A DNA stretch of 64,000 nt from Cryptomeria japonica (Eukaryota > Streptophyta > Pinopsida > Cupressales > Cupressaceae), in contig NC_081413.1 in the NCBI RefSeq assembly GCF_030272615.1, positions 103,698,239 to 103,762,238 on the forward strand. The letters are read 5' to 3'. Each line of letters starts with the position of its first letter. The stretch's first letter is position 1. This document shows positions 47,500-60,730 of the stretch, one piece after another. A program made the translations under genes and the position numbers. The notes below the pieces were generated by a model that saw nothing but the letters and a program-made list of their open reading frames with translations, made no database searches and was not told where the DNA came from.

Positions 47500-48705
47500 T
47501 GTAATGGTGGGAAAATGATGAGCGATAGATCAAGAGGAAAACTAACCCTTTCCCTCAAAGAGAGATGAGAGTTTCACTTTTGATTATCCTTCAAGCACTT
47601 TTCACCATTACATTAGGAAGATAAGAGATAATTCACTAGATTCAATCTCCACACAAAGATGATAGATTGAATTCTAAATGAATTAATAATGTTAGGATGC
47701 TCCCTTGTTTCTTTGTTTGATTTCTAAATGAAATTAATTGAATTATGTAGTGCAAAAGTGAGAAATAATTGATTATAACTTGAGATTTGAATATGGTATG
47801 AAGTTGTGCACTTGGATTTGGCATTAAAATGTCGAGACGAAGTCGCCCTACAAATTTGATGAAAATTTGTCCAGACCATGGTGGGAATGTACATGGTCCT
47901 CCAAAAAATCTACAAAACGAAAAGGGTTTTTTCTCCTCTGCAAATAAATCCTGAATCTGAAAGTACAGTGATGCACCTGCAACCTACACATAGAAAAGAG
48001 AAGGAAATGAGTTGGTATTGGGGGTTTTCTTTTAGGTCGAACCCCAGTTTTGGAATTAACCAAGTAATGAAAGAAATTACTTGCAAGCAGATGTAAATGA
48101 AAGACTGAATTGTAAATCACCTCAAGGGAGGTTGTAGTAGAAATGTTGATAGAAATGCTTGTATGGAATTATATGTTGAAATCAATCTCCTCTTAAATGG
48201 TTCAATCCTTGACTTGAATGCAACACCTAGCCTTGAAGGGAGAATTGAGAATGTTCAATGCTGGAAAAGAATGCTTGAATGCTTGAATTCTCTTGATCGC
48301 TTATGACTTTATCAAAATTCCACCTATTGAAATTATGAAAATGAGAGAGAGAATGCCCACTTAAATACATGTTTGAAGTATTTGAATTTCATCACGGGCC
48401 AACATCGGAGAGATTTCCTACTCATTGCACAACCCACAATACATGCTCTAGGAAAGTCCTACCCCAAAATAGGGCAAGGACAGGGGTGCCACGCCCCTGT
48501 CCAAGGGGGGATAGGGGCACCACACCCCTATCCAACCCCTTTCTCCAGGGTAGAGTTTGGATAGTGATGCGGAGGCCAAGGAAGAAGCTATTTTTGCAAG
48601 CCAAGCACTCTCCAGTCTCCGATCAGGCTAGAGGATTCGAGTTCGCATGCGTGAGGACCCTGATACATGCATAAATTGCTAGGGTCACAATTTTATAACA
48701 TTACA
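47500..48705 (-). repeat. 3' LTR of element F
   Basis: 1,206 bp. Matches 54032-54844 and 62102-62517 end to end. Contains two hairpin units of gacaggggtgccacgcccctgtc type (about 48479-48535), against three in the other LTR. Confidence 0.92.
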
Positions 48706-49818
48706 TTTAGCCCCCACTTTAGTGGGAGTATAAGCGTACACCAATACTACCGGTAAAGTACAAGGAAACAAGATTGAAATACTTTAACCACGTCAAGGAG
48801 GAAAGATGCAGCCCCCAGTGGACTTAGGATCTTATGAATTCAATTGACAAAGTAAAAGGGAAGATCGAGAAGGGGAGAACCATGACTGCAAGTAGAAAAT
48901 TTCCCTTCACTATGAGTCATGAAAGAAAGGACACAAAAGATTACAAAGCAAAGAAAAGTTCACTATGTAATTCTAAATATCACAAGAAGGAAAGTATGAG
49001 CGAATTGTATGCCCCCACGTTAAAGCAATCGCATGCGCCTTATCGGGAGTGATTTCTTTAAGATAGGATACACCTAAGAGAAAGAGAAGAGAGGGAGCAC
49101 GCTATCGCAAGGATTTATCCCCCAATCAAGGTATAAACCCAAGGACAATGAACACAAAACATGAGGTAGTGTCGCTTTCCTTAGGGTCAGTATGCGGTAT
49201 GATAACTCATGTATATCATGTATGTATATGCATATAATAATATTCATTCCCCAAAGAAGGACACTAATTTAGAATAAAGGGAAGAGAAGATTTCTTTTGA
49301 GTCAACATGAAAGAGACCAAGAAAAGATCTCAATGCTTTACATCGTCCCCAAGTATACATTAAGGGAACAATAGAAGAATAGGGATACATATAGAAGAAT
49401 GGTTACAAAAGAGAAAGAAAGGAGAGAGAAATATTTGCAGTGCTAATATTGCTAATCTAGCATGGCATCTGCCTCCCAATCTTGCTGATCACTATTTCGG
49501 GAAGGCAAGAAACATGACAGAGGAGGAAGATCGAGCACAATAGATGGAGATATCACAAGATCCAAACAAGGACTATGCTCATGTTGTAAGTCACTTTGTT
49601 CGATTCTAGGAGAAGGATTAAAGTTTGTGAAAACTCATCCGATAAATGTTTGTCCATATCAACATATTTATACTCAGTGTCAAAAGCATTAGGAGTTGTT
49701 TTACCATTATGAATAACATTTTCACCCATTTCTTCATCAAAGTTTAAAGCAAGAGGAGAAAGAACACCTATAGGAGTAAAACCATCACATGTTTTATGCA
49801 ACTTATGATTTGGAGATG
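48706..49818 (-). other. 3' non-coding region of element F
   Basis: Where pol should be there is about 1.1 kb without recognisable coding sequence, from the polypurine tract (48706-48720) to the end of the proline-rich frame at 49819. Short frames here show no pol motif. Confidence 0.6.
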
Positions 49819-51379
49819 TTAGTTGAACATATTGCTTGGAGAAAAGGGAATCATGTCAACTATTGGAGTATGAGGAGATTGAGTATTTTGAGGGATAACT
49901 TCATGAGCTCGAACACAAAATATTCTTTGACATTCTCTCGCACAACAATTCCATTGAGTATTAGTAGAAGGATAACAAGGAGGAAAAACCTTTGAAGAAG
50001 TAATAATGGTTTTCTCCTTAATATTGGAAGGTTTAGGTTGAAGTCTTTTTGGTTGAATAATAGGAGAGGCAGGCCTTTTCTCTTGATAAGAGGAAGGAGG
50101 TGGAACTACACCATAGAAAGAAGGAATATTAGGTGTGGGAAGGAGACCAAGTCCATCATGAGGAGGAGGTATAGGTCTAACCTTAGGAAGAATATTGGGG
50201 TTCTCCTTAAGAGAAGGTAAAGTCACATCCATAGGAGTAGGTGGACAATTTTCTTTAGGGGGGAGATTAGTTCTATCTGAGAGGGGAAGAAGCTCATCTT
50301 GAATAATAATAGGAATATCAAGTGTTGGCGATCTAGGTTGACTTAAGGATAAGATCATATCGTTCTTCCATTTTTTATAAGATTGAAAAAGAGAATCGCT
50401 CCTTGATGGAAGAGATTGAAATTGTTTAGGCCAAAAGAGATCAATAGGAACACCATGGCTTCTTTCGGATGGACAAAATAAGCTATGGTTCACTGTTATG
50501 ATTTTTACATTGTGAGGAAATTTAAGACACTTGTGGATTGGAGAATCAATATCCTCCATGGAAGATAGCCAAGGATATACCAAATTCACATGGAATTGCT
50601 CAGAGGAAGGTATGATAAAAAAATTCAACATTCATGGATTTAGCATGAACCTCAACAGAAAGAGTGATAGAACCAATGGTAGGACAAGAGAAGCCATAAA
50701 ATAACTTCACCACTACATTAGAAGCATCATATAGTAGTTTATGCAATCGTAAAGTGAAAATATACTCTTCAGTTATAACATTAACCATGCAAGAGGGATC
50801 AATCAGGGCATCACGGCAAGGGATATCCTTAACCTTTGCAACTATGTATAAAGGGCCATCGGGTGCTCTAATTGTCCCACTAGGGTCAAATATAATGCAA
50901 GGATCCTTAGGAAAATCTTGTGTATCTTCCATATTAACCAAGTTTAAAGCCATACAGATGAATATTTCAGAAGAGAGAGAATTAGGCACAATCTCAATAA
51001 CGTTAGATATATGAGATGGCAAGGAATCAGTGAAAATATTAAGATTTTGATTAGGAGTAGCAACTGATTTATTCCCTTTATTATTCACACCTACCATAGA
51101 TATCGTATTATTATAAATCAAGTCTTGAACCTTATTTTTCAATGCAAAACATTTCTCAGTATCATGTCCAAGTTGACGATGAAATTGGCAAAAGGAATTG
51201 TTATCAAAATAAGGAGATGCAAGTTTGGAAGGATCAACTTGTTTTATAGGAGGAGCTTTGATAACGTTTCTATGCAATAACTGAGACATAATACTATGCA
51301 AAGATTCATTCAAAGGAGTAAACTGTCTTTTTCTTTGGAAAAATTTAGAAATAGGAGGCACGCCTATTGTAGCATTCAC
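49819..51379 (-). pseudogene. Element F gag zinc finger and retropepsin-like protease, with proline-rich tail
   Basis: Minus strand. FCQFHRQLGHDTEKCFALKNKV (about 51195-51130) is the CX2HX4HX4C-like finger typical of Tat/Ogre gag. It is followed by a protease-type domain: DALIDPSCMVNVITEEY (about 50810), where family members have D-S/T-G-A, so the catalytic DSG is lost; then a beta-rich stretch (GSITLSVEVHAKSMNVEFF) and, after an extra T in a T-run near 50617, VNLVYPWLSSMEDIDSPIHK. A ~200-residue Pro/Ser-rich tail runs to the stop at 49819 with no RT. Function was gag maturation; now inactive. Confidence 0.7.
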
Positions 51380-51382
51380 ATG

Positions 51383-52936
51383 GTTGTTGTTGTTGGATCA
51401 TTGAACTTGATGAAGATTTTTGTTGGTTTGAACTTCGCAAATGGTTGTTGAACATTCTCCCCCTTATCACTCAGAACCATAGGAGTAGATTTCTCCATTT
51501 GACTCACAAGCAGTTGAAATTATGGAGTGTTGTGCACAACTGCGGAAAGGAAGTAAACTTAGAAAAAAGAAGCTTTTCCTTGATATCTTTTTGTAAATTA
51601 GAAATGAAAATTCTTTGAATATCATTATCAGGCACATGAAAAGAAATTTGAGTACACAAATGCTTATATCTACCAATGAATTCAGTCACTTTCTCTTTAA
51701 CACCTTGTTTACAATGCATTAAATCAGTCAAAGTTATTTTGGGACCAATGTTATTTTGAAATTGTTGGATGAAAGAATTTTCTAGTTGTTGAAAGAAAGT
51801 GTTAGAATAAGAAGGCAGAGAGCAATACTATTGTAAAGCCTTATCTCTTAGTGTTCTTGTAAACAGTTTTGTAAGCAATCATTGATCATAAGAAAAATCA
51901 GTACACAAAGTTTGAAATGTTTTGACATGCGTAAGAGGATCCCTTTTCCATTATAGAGTTCCAATTGAGGGATCTCAACATGTTTAGGTGGCACGATTTT
52001 AACGATATCAAGAGAAAGTGGACTCACAACATCAAAGGTGGGAACACTAAACTTGTATTGATTCATAGAAGTAATTTGTTGTTGTAAGGAAGATACAGTT
52101 TGGGCAAGATTGTTAATTTTCATTTTGGTAGAAGAATTCATGTCAGACATAGGTGATCAAGAAGGTGGTGTGATGTTGTTGAAAGAAGGCATGGACTGAT
52201 GATAAGGTGGTGGGACACTATGATAAGAAGGAATTGGTGATGATTGGGTAGGAAAAGGGACACTTAAAGGAGGAATAAAGTTGTTGAAGGAATTGCCCCC
52301 TTGTGTCACACTGATTGGTTGAGGAATAGTAGGAATACTCATGGAAGACATAGGTAATGTTGGAGGATTAAATGAAGAAGAGGGATTGCCCCCATGACCT
52401 ATGGTTGTAGGAATGAAATTTTGAGTTGAAGTAGCCATGATGTTGGATGTGAAAGTAGGAATACTAGTAATAGGATTGGTCAAAGGAATAGAAGAATTGA
52501 CTTGTGTTGAAGGTTATGGGTAACCTAGGGTTTCATCACAACTCTTGATAGGCATGGCATTAGAACCAACAATATGTGAAATGCCATGCAATATATCAAT
52601 TCTATTCTTATCACTTTGAAGCATGCATTTAAGACCTTCAATTAATGGAAGAGATTCACTATTAAGGTATTCTTGGGACATCCATTGTTGAAAGCTATCA
52701 AATTGATTGTCCAATGTAGAAAGTTGATCTAAAGAAACCCTAGTTAAAGCTTCTTTTTCATCACGAGATCCATCAATGGGCACATAATTAGGATAGGAAG
52801 AATTAGCATGATCCTCATTAAAGAAATCACCCAAATTAGGCTCCATCTCCTCGATAATTAAACCTTGGGAAGCCTTAATTCTAATACTTCGTCTAATGGG
52901 GATAGGATAGGTAGGACTAATAGTGGTAAAACTCAT
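51383..52936 (-). pseudogene. Element F gag, N-terminal part
   Basis: Minus strand from ATG 52936 (MSFTTISPTYPIPIRRS). Order: acidic N-terminal segment (52936-52514), Pro/Ser/Thr-rich segment with repeated SIPT/PPYHQSMPSF-like stretches (52483-52157), short coiled coil (KINNLAQTVSSLQQQITSM, about 52120-52065), then retrotransposon-gag core (KVEIPQLELYNGKG.., EFIGRYKHLCTQISF, RIFISNLQKDIKEKL, about 51960-51570). Stops near 52514, 52157 and 51848 and frameshifts near 51850 and 51500. It encoded the capsid protein. Confidence 0.7.
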
Positions 52937-54031
52937 GCACTAGAGGGAAAATTTGAATTTTGAATTGTGGAATAAAGCTTGCAAAAATCGAGTAATGCAA
53001 AATTTAAGAAAATAATGATTACACAATTTGAACTTTGTTGGAGGAAGGGAATGACACAGTTTCCCGAAAATGAAAGGAAAGTGGAATTTTAAAAATAAGG
53101 CCAAGGGAAGACCACTTAATTTTAAAATCAGGATTTTTAAAATCAGGGCAGACAATAATTAACCTCTTAATTTTAAAAAATTTCTTGAAACTTGAAATGT
53201 TAAATTTTGAAGGTATTTCTGATTCTAGAGGGTGCAAAAATCAATAAAATCAGCCAATCTTCTAGATTTAGGCTATTAAATACAATCATAACAGTCTCCC
53301 AAAATTTCGGAAAAAATGTTGAGGACCATGGCGGGAACGCACATGGTCCAACCAACTATTTTTGAAAATTTCAAGGATGGATATTATGACGATTTTAAAG
53401 ATAACCCCCCAAAATTAGCAAATTTTACGATCTCTAGATGGGCAAAATGAAGACACAAATGTGAAAATAGGACCCTATTAGTGTTTTGAAGAAAAAGAGG
53501 AATTGAAGTGCAATTTTGAAAAGGGTCAAACCTAATGGATAGGGACACCTTGGAAAATGTTTAAGAATCTAAATGTAAATGAAATTAATATGAAATTCAC
53601 ACAAAATCCAATTAATTTTAAAAATTAGGGTTTGATGACCTAACCACTTAATTTTAAAATTTGAATTTTGAGAAAAAGGGGGAAAATTGAAAATTTGAAT
53701 TGTAGAGCTGAAAGCAAATCTGAGAACAATCACAAATCTGAAAATTAAAGGGAAATCCAATTTTTTCACAAGTTCAAAATGATTTTTGAAAATTAGGGTT
53801 TGAACAAGTAACCTCTTAATTTTGTAAATTTTAATTGAAAATTGAACAAGACAATGAGGAAATTGAATTTGACAATCAAAACATTTTTCATATCAAAGAT
53901 AAACACAAGCAATTTTTACAAATCACAAGTTCAATTTTAATTTTAAAAACTAGGGTTTTTAATGATTTAACCACCAAGTTTTATGCAATTTTGTTCAAAG
54001 GAAAGCATGCAAGATGTCGGGTTCACCAAAA
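52937..54031 (-). other. 5' leader of element F with PBS
   Basis: About 1.1 kb, AT-rich, with repeated cttaattttaaaa and ttgaaaattagggttt motifs; no coding. The PBS TGGTGAACCCGACATC lies at 54028-54013, three bases from the LTR end; the tRNA was not identified with certainty. Confidence 0.7.
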
Positions 54032-54844
54032 TGTAATGGTGGGAAAATGATAAGTGATAGATCAAGAGGAAAACTAACCCTTTCCCTCAAAGAGAGATGA
54101 GAGTATCACTATTGATTATCCTTCAAGCACTTTTCACCATCACATTAGGAAGATAAGGGATAATTCACTAGATTTAATCTCCATGCAAAGATGATAGATT
54201 GAATTCTAAATGAATTAAGAATGTTAGGATGAGCCCTTCTTCCTTTGTTCAATTTGGAAAGGAAATTGATTGAATTATGTAGTGCAAAAGTGACAAAGAA
54301 TCGATTATAACTTGAGATTGGAATATGGTATGAAGTTGTGCACTTGGATTTGGCAGTAAAATGTCAAGATGAAGTCGCCCTGCAAATTTGACGAAAAGTT
54401 GTCTGAATCGTGGTGGGAATGTATACGTTCCTCAGAAAAATTCGCGAAATGAAAAGGGTTTTTCCGCTTCTGCAAATAAAGCCCGAATCCAAAAGTACAA
54501 CTGCACACCTGCAACTGACACACAAAAAAGAGAGAGAAATGTGTTGGGATTGGGGGTTTTTCTTTAGGTCAAACCCTAGTTTTAGAATTGACCAAGTAAT
54601 GAAAAAAAGTACTTGCAAGTAGATGTAAATGAAAGACTGAATTGTAAATCACCTCAAGGGATGTTGTAGTAGCAATGTTGATATAAATTCTTGTATAGAA
54701 TTGTATGTTAAATTCAATCTCCTCTTCAATGGTTGAATCCTTGACTTGAATTCAACACCTAGCCTTAAAGGGAGACTTGAGAATGCTTAATGCTGGAAAA
54801 TAATACTTGAATGCTCTTGATCGCTTATGACCTTATCAAGATTC
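54032..54844 (-). repeat. 5' LTR of element F, part 1
   Basis: Matches 47500 to about 48320. Interrupted at 54844 by the TSD gattc of element G and resumes at 62102. Confidence 0.93.
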
Positions 54845-56231
54845 TGTTGGCATATGATGAAGCGGTGACAATGTATGTTGTCTTTGATGTCAATATATGC
54901 TCAAGCAGGTGTACTGGTATGCACAAGTATGAATATTGGAAGTGGTTATGGTCAACCGGGATGGAGTGGATTGGTGTCGGGGTTCACTAAGTGTGACTAC
55001 TAGTTGGTAGTCTCTGTTCAGTTCTAGGGTTTCCGGTATGGCCTGTGCAATGCAACTGATGATGTTTTGTGAATGATAAGGATAAGGATTGGGATGCCAT
55101 GTCATCTGTGTGCACATGAAGAATTTACTTGAGGATCTTGCATGTGAAGATCAAATGCATTGAATGCCTATCTTGGCAATGCGTGATTTTCTGAGCGGTG
55201 TGTGAAGAGCGCGTGATGGGCTACTATTTTCCAGATGCGGTGAAGATTGGACAATGCAAAATGTCTTGAGATCTGTCTTAGATCATTTCATTCTATGTAA
55301 TGTGTTTGGACGGTCAGGATTGGACCGCTTGTAAATGTAAACCTAAAATATTTAGGGTTTAGGGTTTATGCTACCTACCTAAATTTTGTCTATAAGGTCA
55401 ATGAGTTTTGTTATTGTAAGAGTTGGAAAAAGTTGTGTGTGTGTCCGTGTGTTGGAGATTAGATACTTGCCAAACCAGAGGGAGGAATCTATAGAGTGTG
55501 ATTGTAGAGGACTGGAACTGAAAAGGATCTGCCTTAGCAAGTAGTATTGTTATCAGATCAGAGCTTTACCTGTTGAATTCTAACCATCTCAACAGAAGGA
55601 AAATCCCTTGACCGGGTAGCTTTAACAGGCTTATTGCAAATCCTCTAACCAGGTGACTCAAGCTCATTGAGTTCTTTAAATCTTCTAGCGAGGCAACCTT
55701 TAACAGGGTTTCAACCTTTAATAGGGTTTATAGCCATCCCTTAACCGGGTGATCCCTAACAGGATTGGTTCCTAACAGAATCTTATTGTAAATTCTTTAA
55801 CCGAACCAGGCTCCTGACACAGCGGACTTCAAAAGAGTTCAAAACAAACTTGTGGGTATTCATCCACACCGTGGTTTTTCCTGTGTCAATTTCCACGTGA
55901 AAAATCTCTATGTTATGGGTTGTGAGTTTTTCATGTGATGATTGTGTGTTTCTAATTAAGTTAGTTATGCAAGGAGTGTTAAATGGTTGTGGTATTGTAG
56001 ATACAACTCATGCATGATTATATCGGTAAAGTAGTCATCAAGATTTGAGATCTATGGAATGATGTCTGAAGTATCAGTGTTTAACCAGTATAGTCATGGT
56101 TATGCTCAGTGGTGAAGACAACCGGTCAGCTTTGTTTTAATATGATAAAGTGTTGTGAATTTTTTGTGTGTACTGATTCACCCCCCCTCTCAGTACCAGT
56201 CAGGACCTTAGTTGCTCACCATTATTCATCA
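54845..56231 (+). repeat. 5' LTR of element G
   Basis: 1,387 bp, tgttggcata to attcatca. Contains a telo-box-like doublet (55351-55367) and an array of taacagg/taaccggg motifs (about 55600-55810). No clear TATA box at the place it has in B. Confidence 0.95.
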
Positions 56232-56233
56232 AT

Positions 56234-56245
56234 TGGTATCAGAGA
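56234..56245 (+). other. Primer-binding site of element G (initiator tRNA-Met)
   Basis: tggtatcagaga: 11 of 12 bases match the element B site; the last base is changed. Two bases after the LTR end. Confidence 0.85.
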
Positions 56246-56302
56246 ACCTCCAGGTCCTCGGTGATATAAGCTTAACTGCTTGAGGCAAAAGATCCTATTG
56301 TA

Positions 56303-59300
56303 ATGATGAAGAGGGAAGGTCCTATGTTCAACATGGATAACTTTACAATATGGAAGGATAGAATGAAGATATATATCAGGAGTTTGGGTGCACAACACTA
56401 GAGCTATGTTGAGAATGCCTATGTAATCCCCACTAGCACTCTAATCGACGATCAGAAAAAAGAGATACAAGAAAATGGGCAAGCCATGGAAGCCCTTATT
56501 AGCAGCTTATCTGATATAGAGTTCATTGATGTGCAAGATAAGGACAATCCAAAATATGTATGGGACAAACTGGAATCCATCTATGGTGGTGATGAACATG
56601 TCAAGAAGGCTAAGGAAGAAAGCCTTAGAGGAAAGTTTGAAGATATGAGGATGGTTGAAGGAGAGACCATTCGGCAGTATCGCATAAGAATCAAGACAGT
56701 GGTTGGAGAAATAAAGAGCACTGGTAGAACAATTGATGATGCCACTGTTGTCAGTAAATTTATGAGATCACTTTTACCAGTGTACACAATCAGGATTGCC
56801 GCTATTCAGGAGCTAAGATCTATTGACAAAACCAAGATATCCTTAGAATCTATTATTGTAAAGTTGACTTCATATGAATTGAATAGCTATGATGGTAGTG
56901 TTCAGAAGACTAAGTCTTCCTTTAGAGTGTCTGCTTCCTCTATACCAACCAGGAAAGGAAAAGAGGTCAGTACCAGTTATGAATCCAAGCCAAGCAGAGA
57001 TATGAAACGATGAGGAGATTCTGATGGAGTTTGAAGATCTTCTTGCCAAGAGACTTCCAAAAGGCACCGGTAAATACAGAGGTAAGCTTCCTCTGAAGTG
57101 TTTTTATTGCAATAAGATAGGACATATAGTTGTTAACTGTCCTAACAATGACAATAAGGATAAACCAAAAAGGTTTAGAAAGTATAAAGGAGGAGGTAGG
57201 AGAAATTGTCTTGTTGCAGTGGATGAAGGTGTCACTAATGAAGAATCTGAGGATGAAGAGAGTGAGGACATAGTGTTTGTAGCTATCAAGGAAGAGGTAT
57301 CTGACCAGAAATCCCTTGTCTCTTGCATTGACAACTCTAATGCGTGGATAATTGATAGCGGGTGTTCTCACCACATGACTAGTGACTAAAGAAAGTTTCT
57401 AACTTTGGAAGAATATGATGGAGGTGTTGTCCAGTTTGGCAATGATGCACCTTGCATGGTGAAAGGAAAAGGATCCATCTCACTGAATGGAAAGAGAAGT
57501 GCAAGTGATGTCTACTGGGTGGAAGGCCTTAAGCACAACCTTTTGAGTGTTGCTCAACTGAATGACAAAGGACTTATTCTGGAGTTTAAAGGTGGAGTCT
57601 ACAGAATAATTGGAAAAAGTGGTGAACTTATTGCCATCGATAAGAAGACTAGAGGAAACTTGTTTCAGCTGAAAGCCAAGATTAGTTAGTGCCTGATGGC
57701 AAAATTTGATGATAGTTGGTTATGGCATAGGAGACTTTATCATGTGAATTTTGACAATATTGTAAAGGCGAGTAAGATCAAGATAGTAAGAGGGTTGCCT
57801 TTGCTAAGAAAATAGGAGAATGCTTTGTGCAGAGAATGTCAACTTGGGAAGATGTCTTCCTCAACATTCAAAGGTAAGTCCTTTTCAATAGATAAATTAC
57901 TTGATCTTGTGCACACCGATTTGTGTGGTCCGATGAAAACAAGAAGCATTCAAGGAGATCGGTATTTCATGATTCTTACCAATGACTACTCAAGAATGAT
58001 GTGGGTCACATTCTTGAAAGACAAGTCTGAGGCATTTGGAAAGTTCAAAGCCTTTAGAGTATTGGTTGAGAAGGAGAGCGGTAGAAGAATAAAATGCCTT
58101 AGAACCGATTATGGGTGTGAATTCACTTCTGATGAATTCAACAAGTATTGTGAAGAGAAAGACATCAAGAGGCAGTTGTTTGCCCCAAGGACATCACAAC
58201 AGAACGACATAGCAGAGAGGAATAACATGACTATAGTGGAAGTAACCAGAACTATGCTGATCCAAGGAAATGTTGCTCACACATTTTGGATAGAAGTGGT
58301 GATCATTGCAGTCTATACCATGAATCGGGTACTCATCAAGAAAGGTAAAGACAAAACCCCCTATGAGTACTGGAATGGAAGAACTCCCAATGTGAGTTAT
58401 TTCAAAGTTTTTGGGAGTATATGCTATATCAGGAGAGGTGAGCATCTGAGTAAGTTTGATGCTAAGTCTGATGAAGGAATATTTCTTGGATATTCCACTA
58501 AAAGAAAAGCTCTCAAGTGCTACAACAGAAGGACCCAGAAGATTGTTGAGAGTATCAATGTTAGGGTTGATGAATCCCCTGAGAAGGTTGAGGAAACCGG
58601 CAGCAAGGAAACCAAAGATGAACCTGGTTTAGCCTTCTGGGAACCGGTTAAGAAAGAAACAAATGACAAACACTGCAAAGACCTCAGTATTTATATATCA
58701 GTAGAAGCTTCAATGGGTGAAGAAGAAGAAGAAGCAGAGAAAGAAGAGAAAAAGTAAGCAAAACGTGCTACGGTCATTCCTAGGTATGTAAGACTGCATC
58801 ATGATCCGAAGCAGATCATAGGAGACAAAGATGCAAGAATACTTACAAGGAAAAAGGTGAAAGAAAACTCTTGCATGATTTCAGAATTTGAGCCTAAGAC
58901 CACTAAAGAGGCACTTACCGATGAAGAATGGATAAAGGCAATGGAAGAGGAGTTGGACCAGATAGAGAAGAATGCAACATGGTCCTTGGTACCCAGATCG
59001 GAACACAAGAATGTCATTGGTACCAAATGGGTCTTTAGGAATAAGCTGAATGATGAAGGCACAGTGGTAAGGAACAAGGTAGGACTTGTATGCAAGGTAT
59101 ATGCTCAGGAAGAAGGAGAAGAATATGGAGAAACCTTTTTCCCAGTGGCTAGATTGGAAGGTGTCCAAATGATACTTGCATTTGCAACATTCAAGGGATT
59201 CAAGGTATACCAGATGGATGTGAAGTCTACATTTTTTAATGGAATCCTAGAAGAAGAAGTGTATATTGAGCAACCAGATGGGTTTGCTTTGTCAGAAGAT

Positions 59301-60413
59301 AGTAACATGGTGTGCAGATTACACAAGGCCCTGTATGGATTGAAACAAGCACCAAGGGCATGGTATGAACAGTTACACTCTCATCTTATGAATATAGGAT
59401 TTCAAAGAACAAGTGAGGACAACAACATATTCCTGAAATCTGAAGGTGATCAGATACTGATCTATGAAGTATTTGTAGATGACATAATCTTCAGAGGAGA
59501 TGATGAAATGAGTCATGCATTTGCAGATGAAATGTAGAAAGAGTTTGAGATGTCTCTCATTGGAGAGATAAAGTTCTTCATTGGTCTACAGATTCAGCAG
59601 ATGAAAGAAGGAATCTTCATTACCCAGTCCAAGTATATCAAAGAGGTATTGAACACCTTTGGCATGGAGGAGAGCAAACCGGTTGGAACACCGATGGTGA
59701 CCGGATACAAATTGACTAAGGAGGATGACTCAGCATTGTCGAATGAGAAGGAGTACTAGTCAATGATCGATAAGCTGCACTATGTGGTGCACAGAAGATC
59801 AGATATTGCTCATGGAGTGGGCATAGTGGCCTATTTTCAGAAGAGTCCAAGAGAATCCCACTTGGTAGTGGTAAAGAGGATTCTTAGATACCTGAAAGGG
59901 ACAGTTGATTATGGATTGTGGTATCCATACAATGGTGACTTTGATCTAAAAGTGTTTACCGATGCAGATTGGGCAGGTTATGTGGACGATGGGAAGAGCA
60001 CAACCAGTGGAGCGTTCTTCCTTGGTGGAAGACTAGTCTCGTGGACGAGCAAGAAGAAGAGTTGTATTTACCAATCTACAGTTGAAGCGGAGTATGTGGC
60101 AGCATTTATGAACTGCACCAAGGCAATCTGGATGAAGCATGTACTAAATGGCTTCAAAATGACTATATCTAAACTGGTGAGTATTTTCTGTGATAATACT
60201 AGTGCAATAAACATTTCCAAAAATCCGGTACTGCATGCTAGGACCAAGCATATTGAGCTCAAGTATCATTTCTTGAGAGAAAAGGTTCCGAATAAAGAAC
60301 ATGTTTCCAGTAAGGAACAACTAGCAGACATATTCACTAAGCCCTTAACAAAGACTACATTTACCTATTTCAAAGGTGAATTAGGGGTTCTACCCCTTCA
60401 TGAAGTAAACTAA
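56303..60413 (+). pseudogene. Copia gag-pol polyprotein of element G, degenerate
   Basis: Starts at ATG 56303 (MMKREGPMFNMDNF). Gag with intact CCHC CFYCNKIGHIVVNC (about 57099-57140); protease DSGCSHHM (about 57354); integrase zinc site WHRRLYHVNF/CREC, where the first Cys-side residue is Tyr; core motifs HTDLCGPM (about 57915), RTDYGCEF (about 58101) and a Glu-bearing AERNN (about 58211); RT with FVDDIIFRGDD (about 59470); RNase H DADWAGY (about 59961) and CDNTSAINISKNP, ending at TAA 60411. Damage: stops at 56399, 57387, 57687, 57813, 58755, 59535, 59757, and one frameshift near 57010 between gag and knuckle. Relative to B it lacks a VVLE block near 60297. Confidence 0.95.
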
Positions 60414-60730
60414 AGTTGTGTGCTCCACATCAGTCAAGTACTACCATGTCAGATCTTATAGGATTGAAGTGTCAAAGGATGCTATTCCATAGGGGGAGCA
60501 ACATAGTGAATCCTGGAAGCTTGTGCCTCCACTTTGGCATTGTTGTCAAAGGGGGAGAAGATAATATGATGATGAAGACATATGGCAGAGTGTAGTGCAC
60601 ACTGACCAGTCCAGATGGTGGTGGTGTGATATTTGAATTGATATATGTCAACTGGTATATGTTATTAATCATGGTGCAGATACTAAGCAATGATACACTA
60701 AGTATTGCCATCAATGCCAAAGGAGGAGAT
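60414..60730 (+). other. 3' UTR and polypurine tracts of element G
   Basis: aaaggaggaga (60719-60729) beside the LTR, and caaagggggagaag (about 60547-60560) preceded by tttggcattgttgt about 170 bp upstream. Confidence 0.85.

Noticed and set aside
47294-47533. Separate small zinc-finger gene on the minus strand
   Set aside because: Its first codons are element F LTR sequence; the knuckles are the continuation of the element D protein at 62518.
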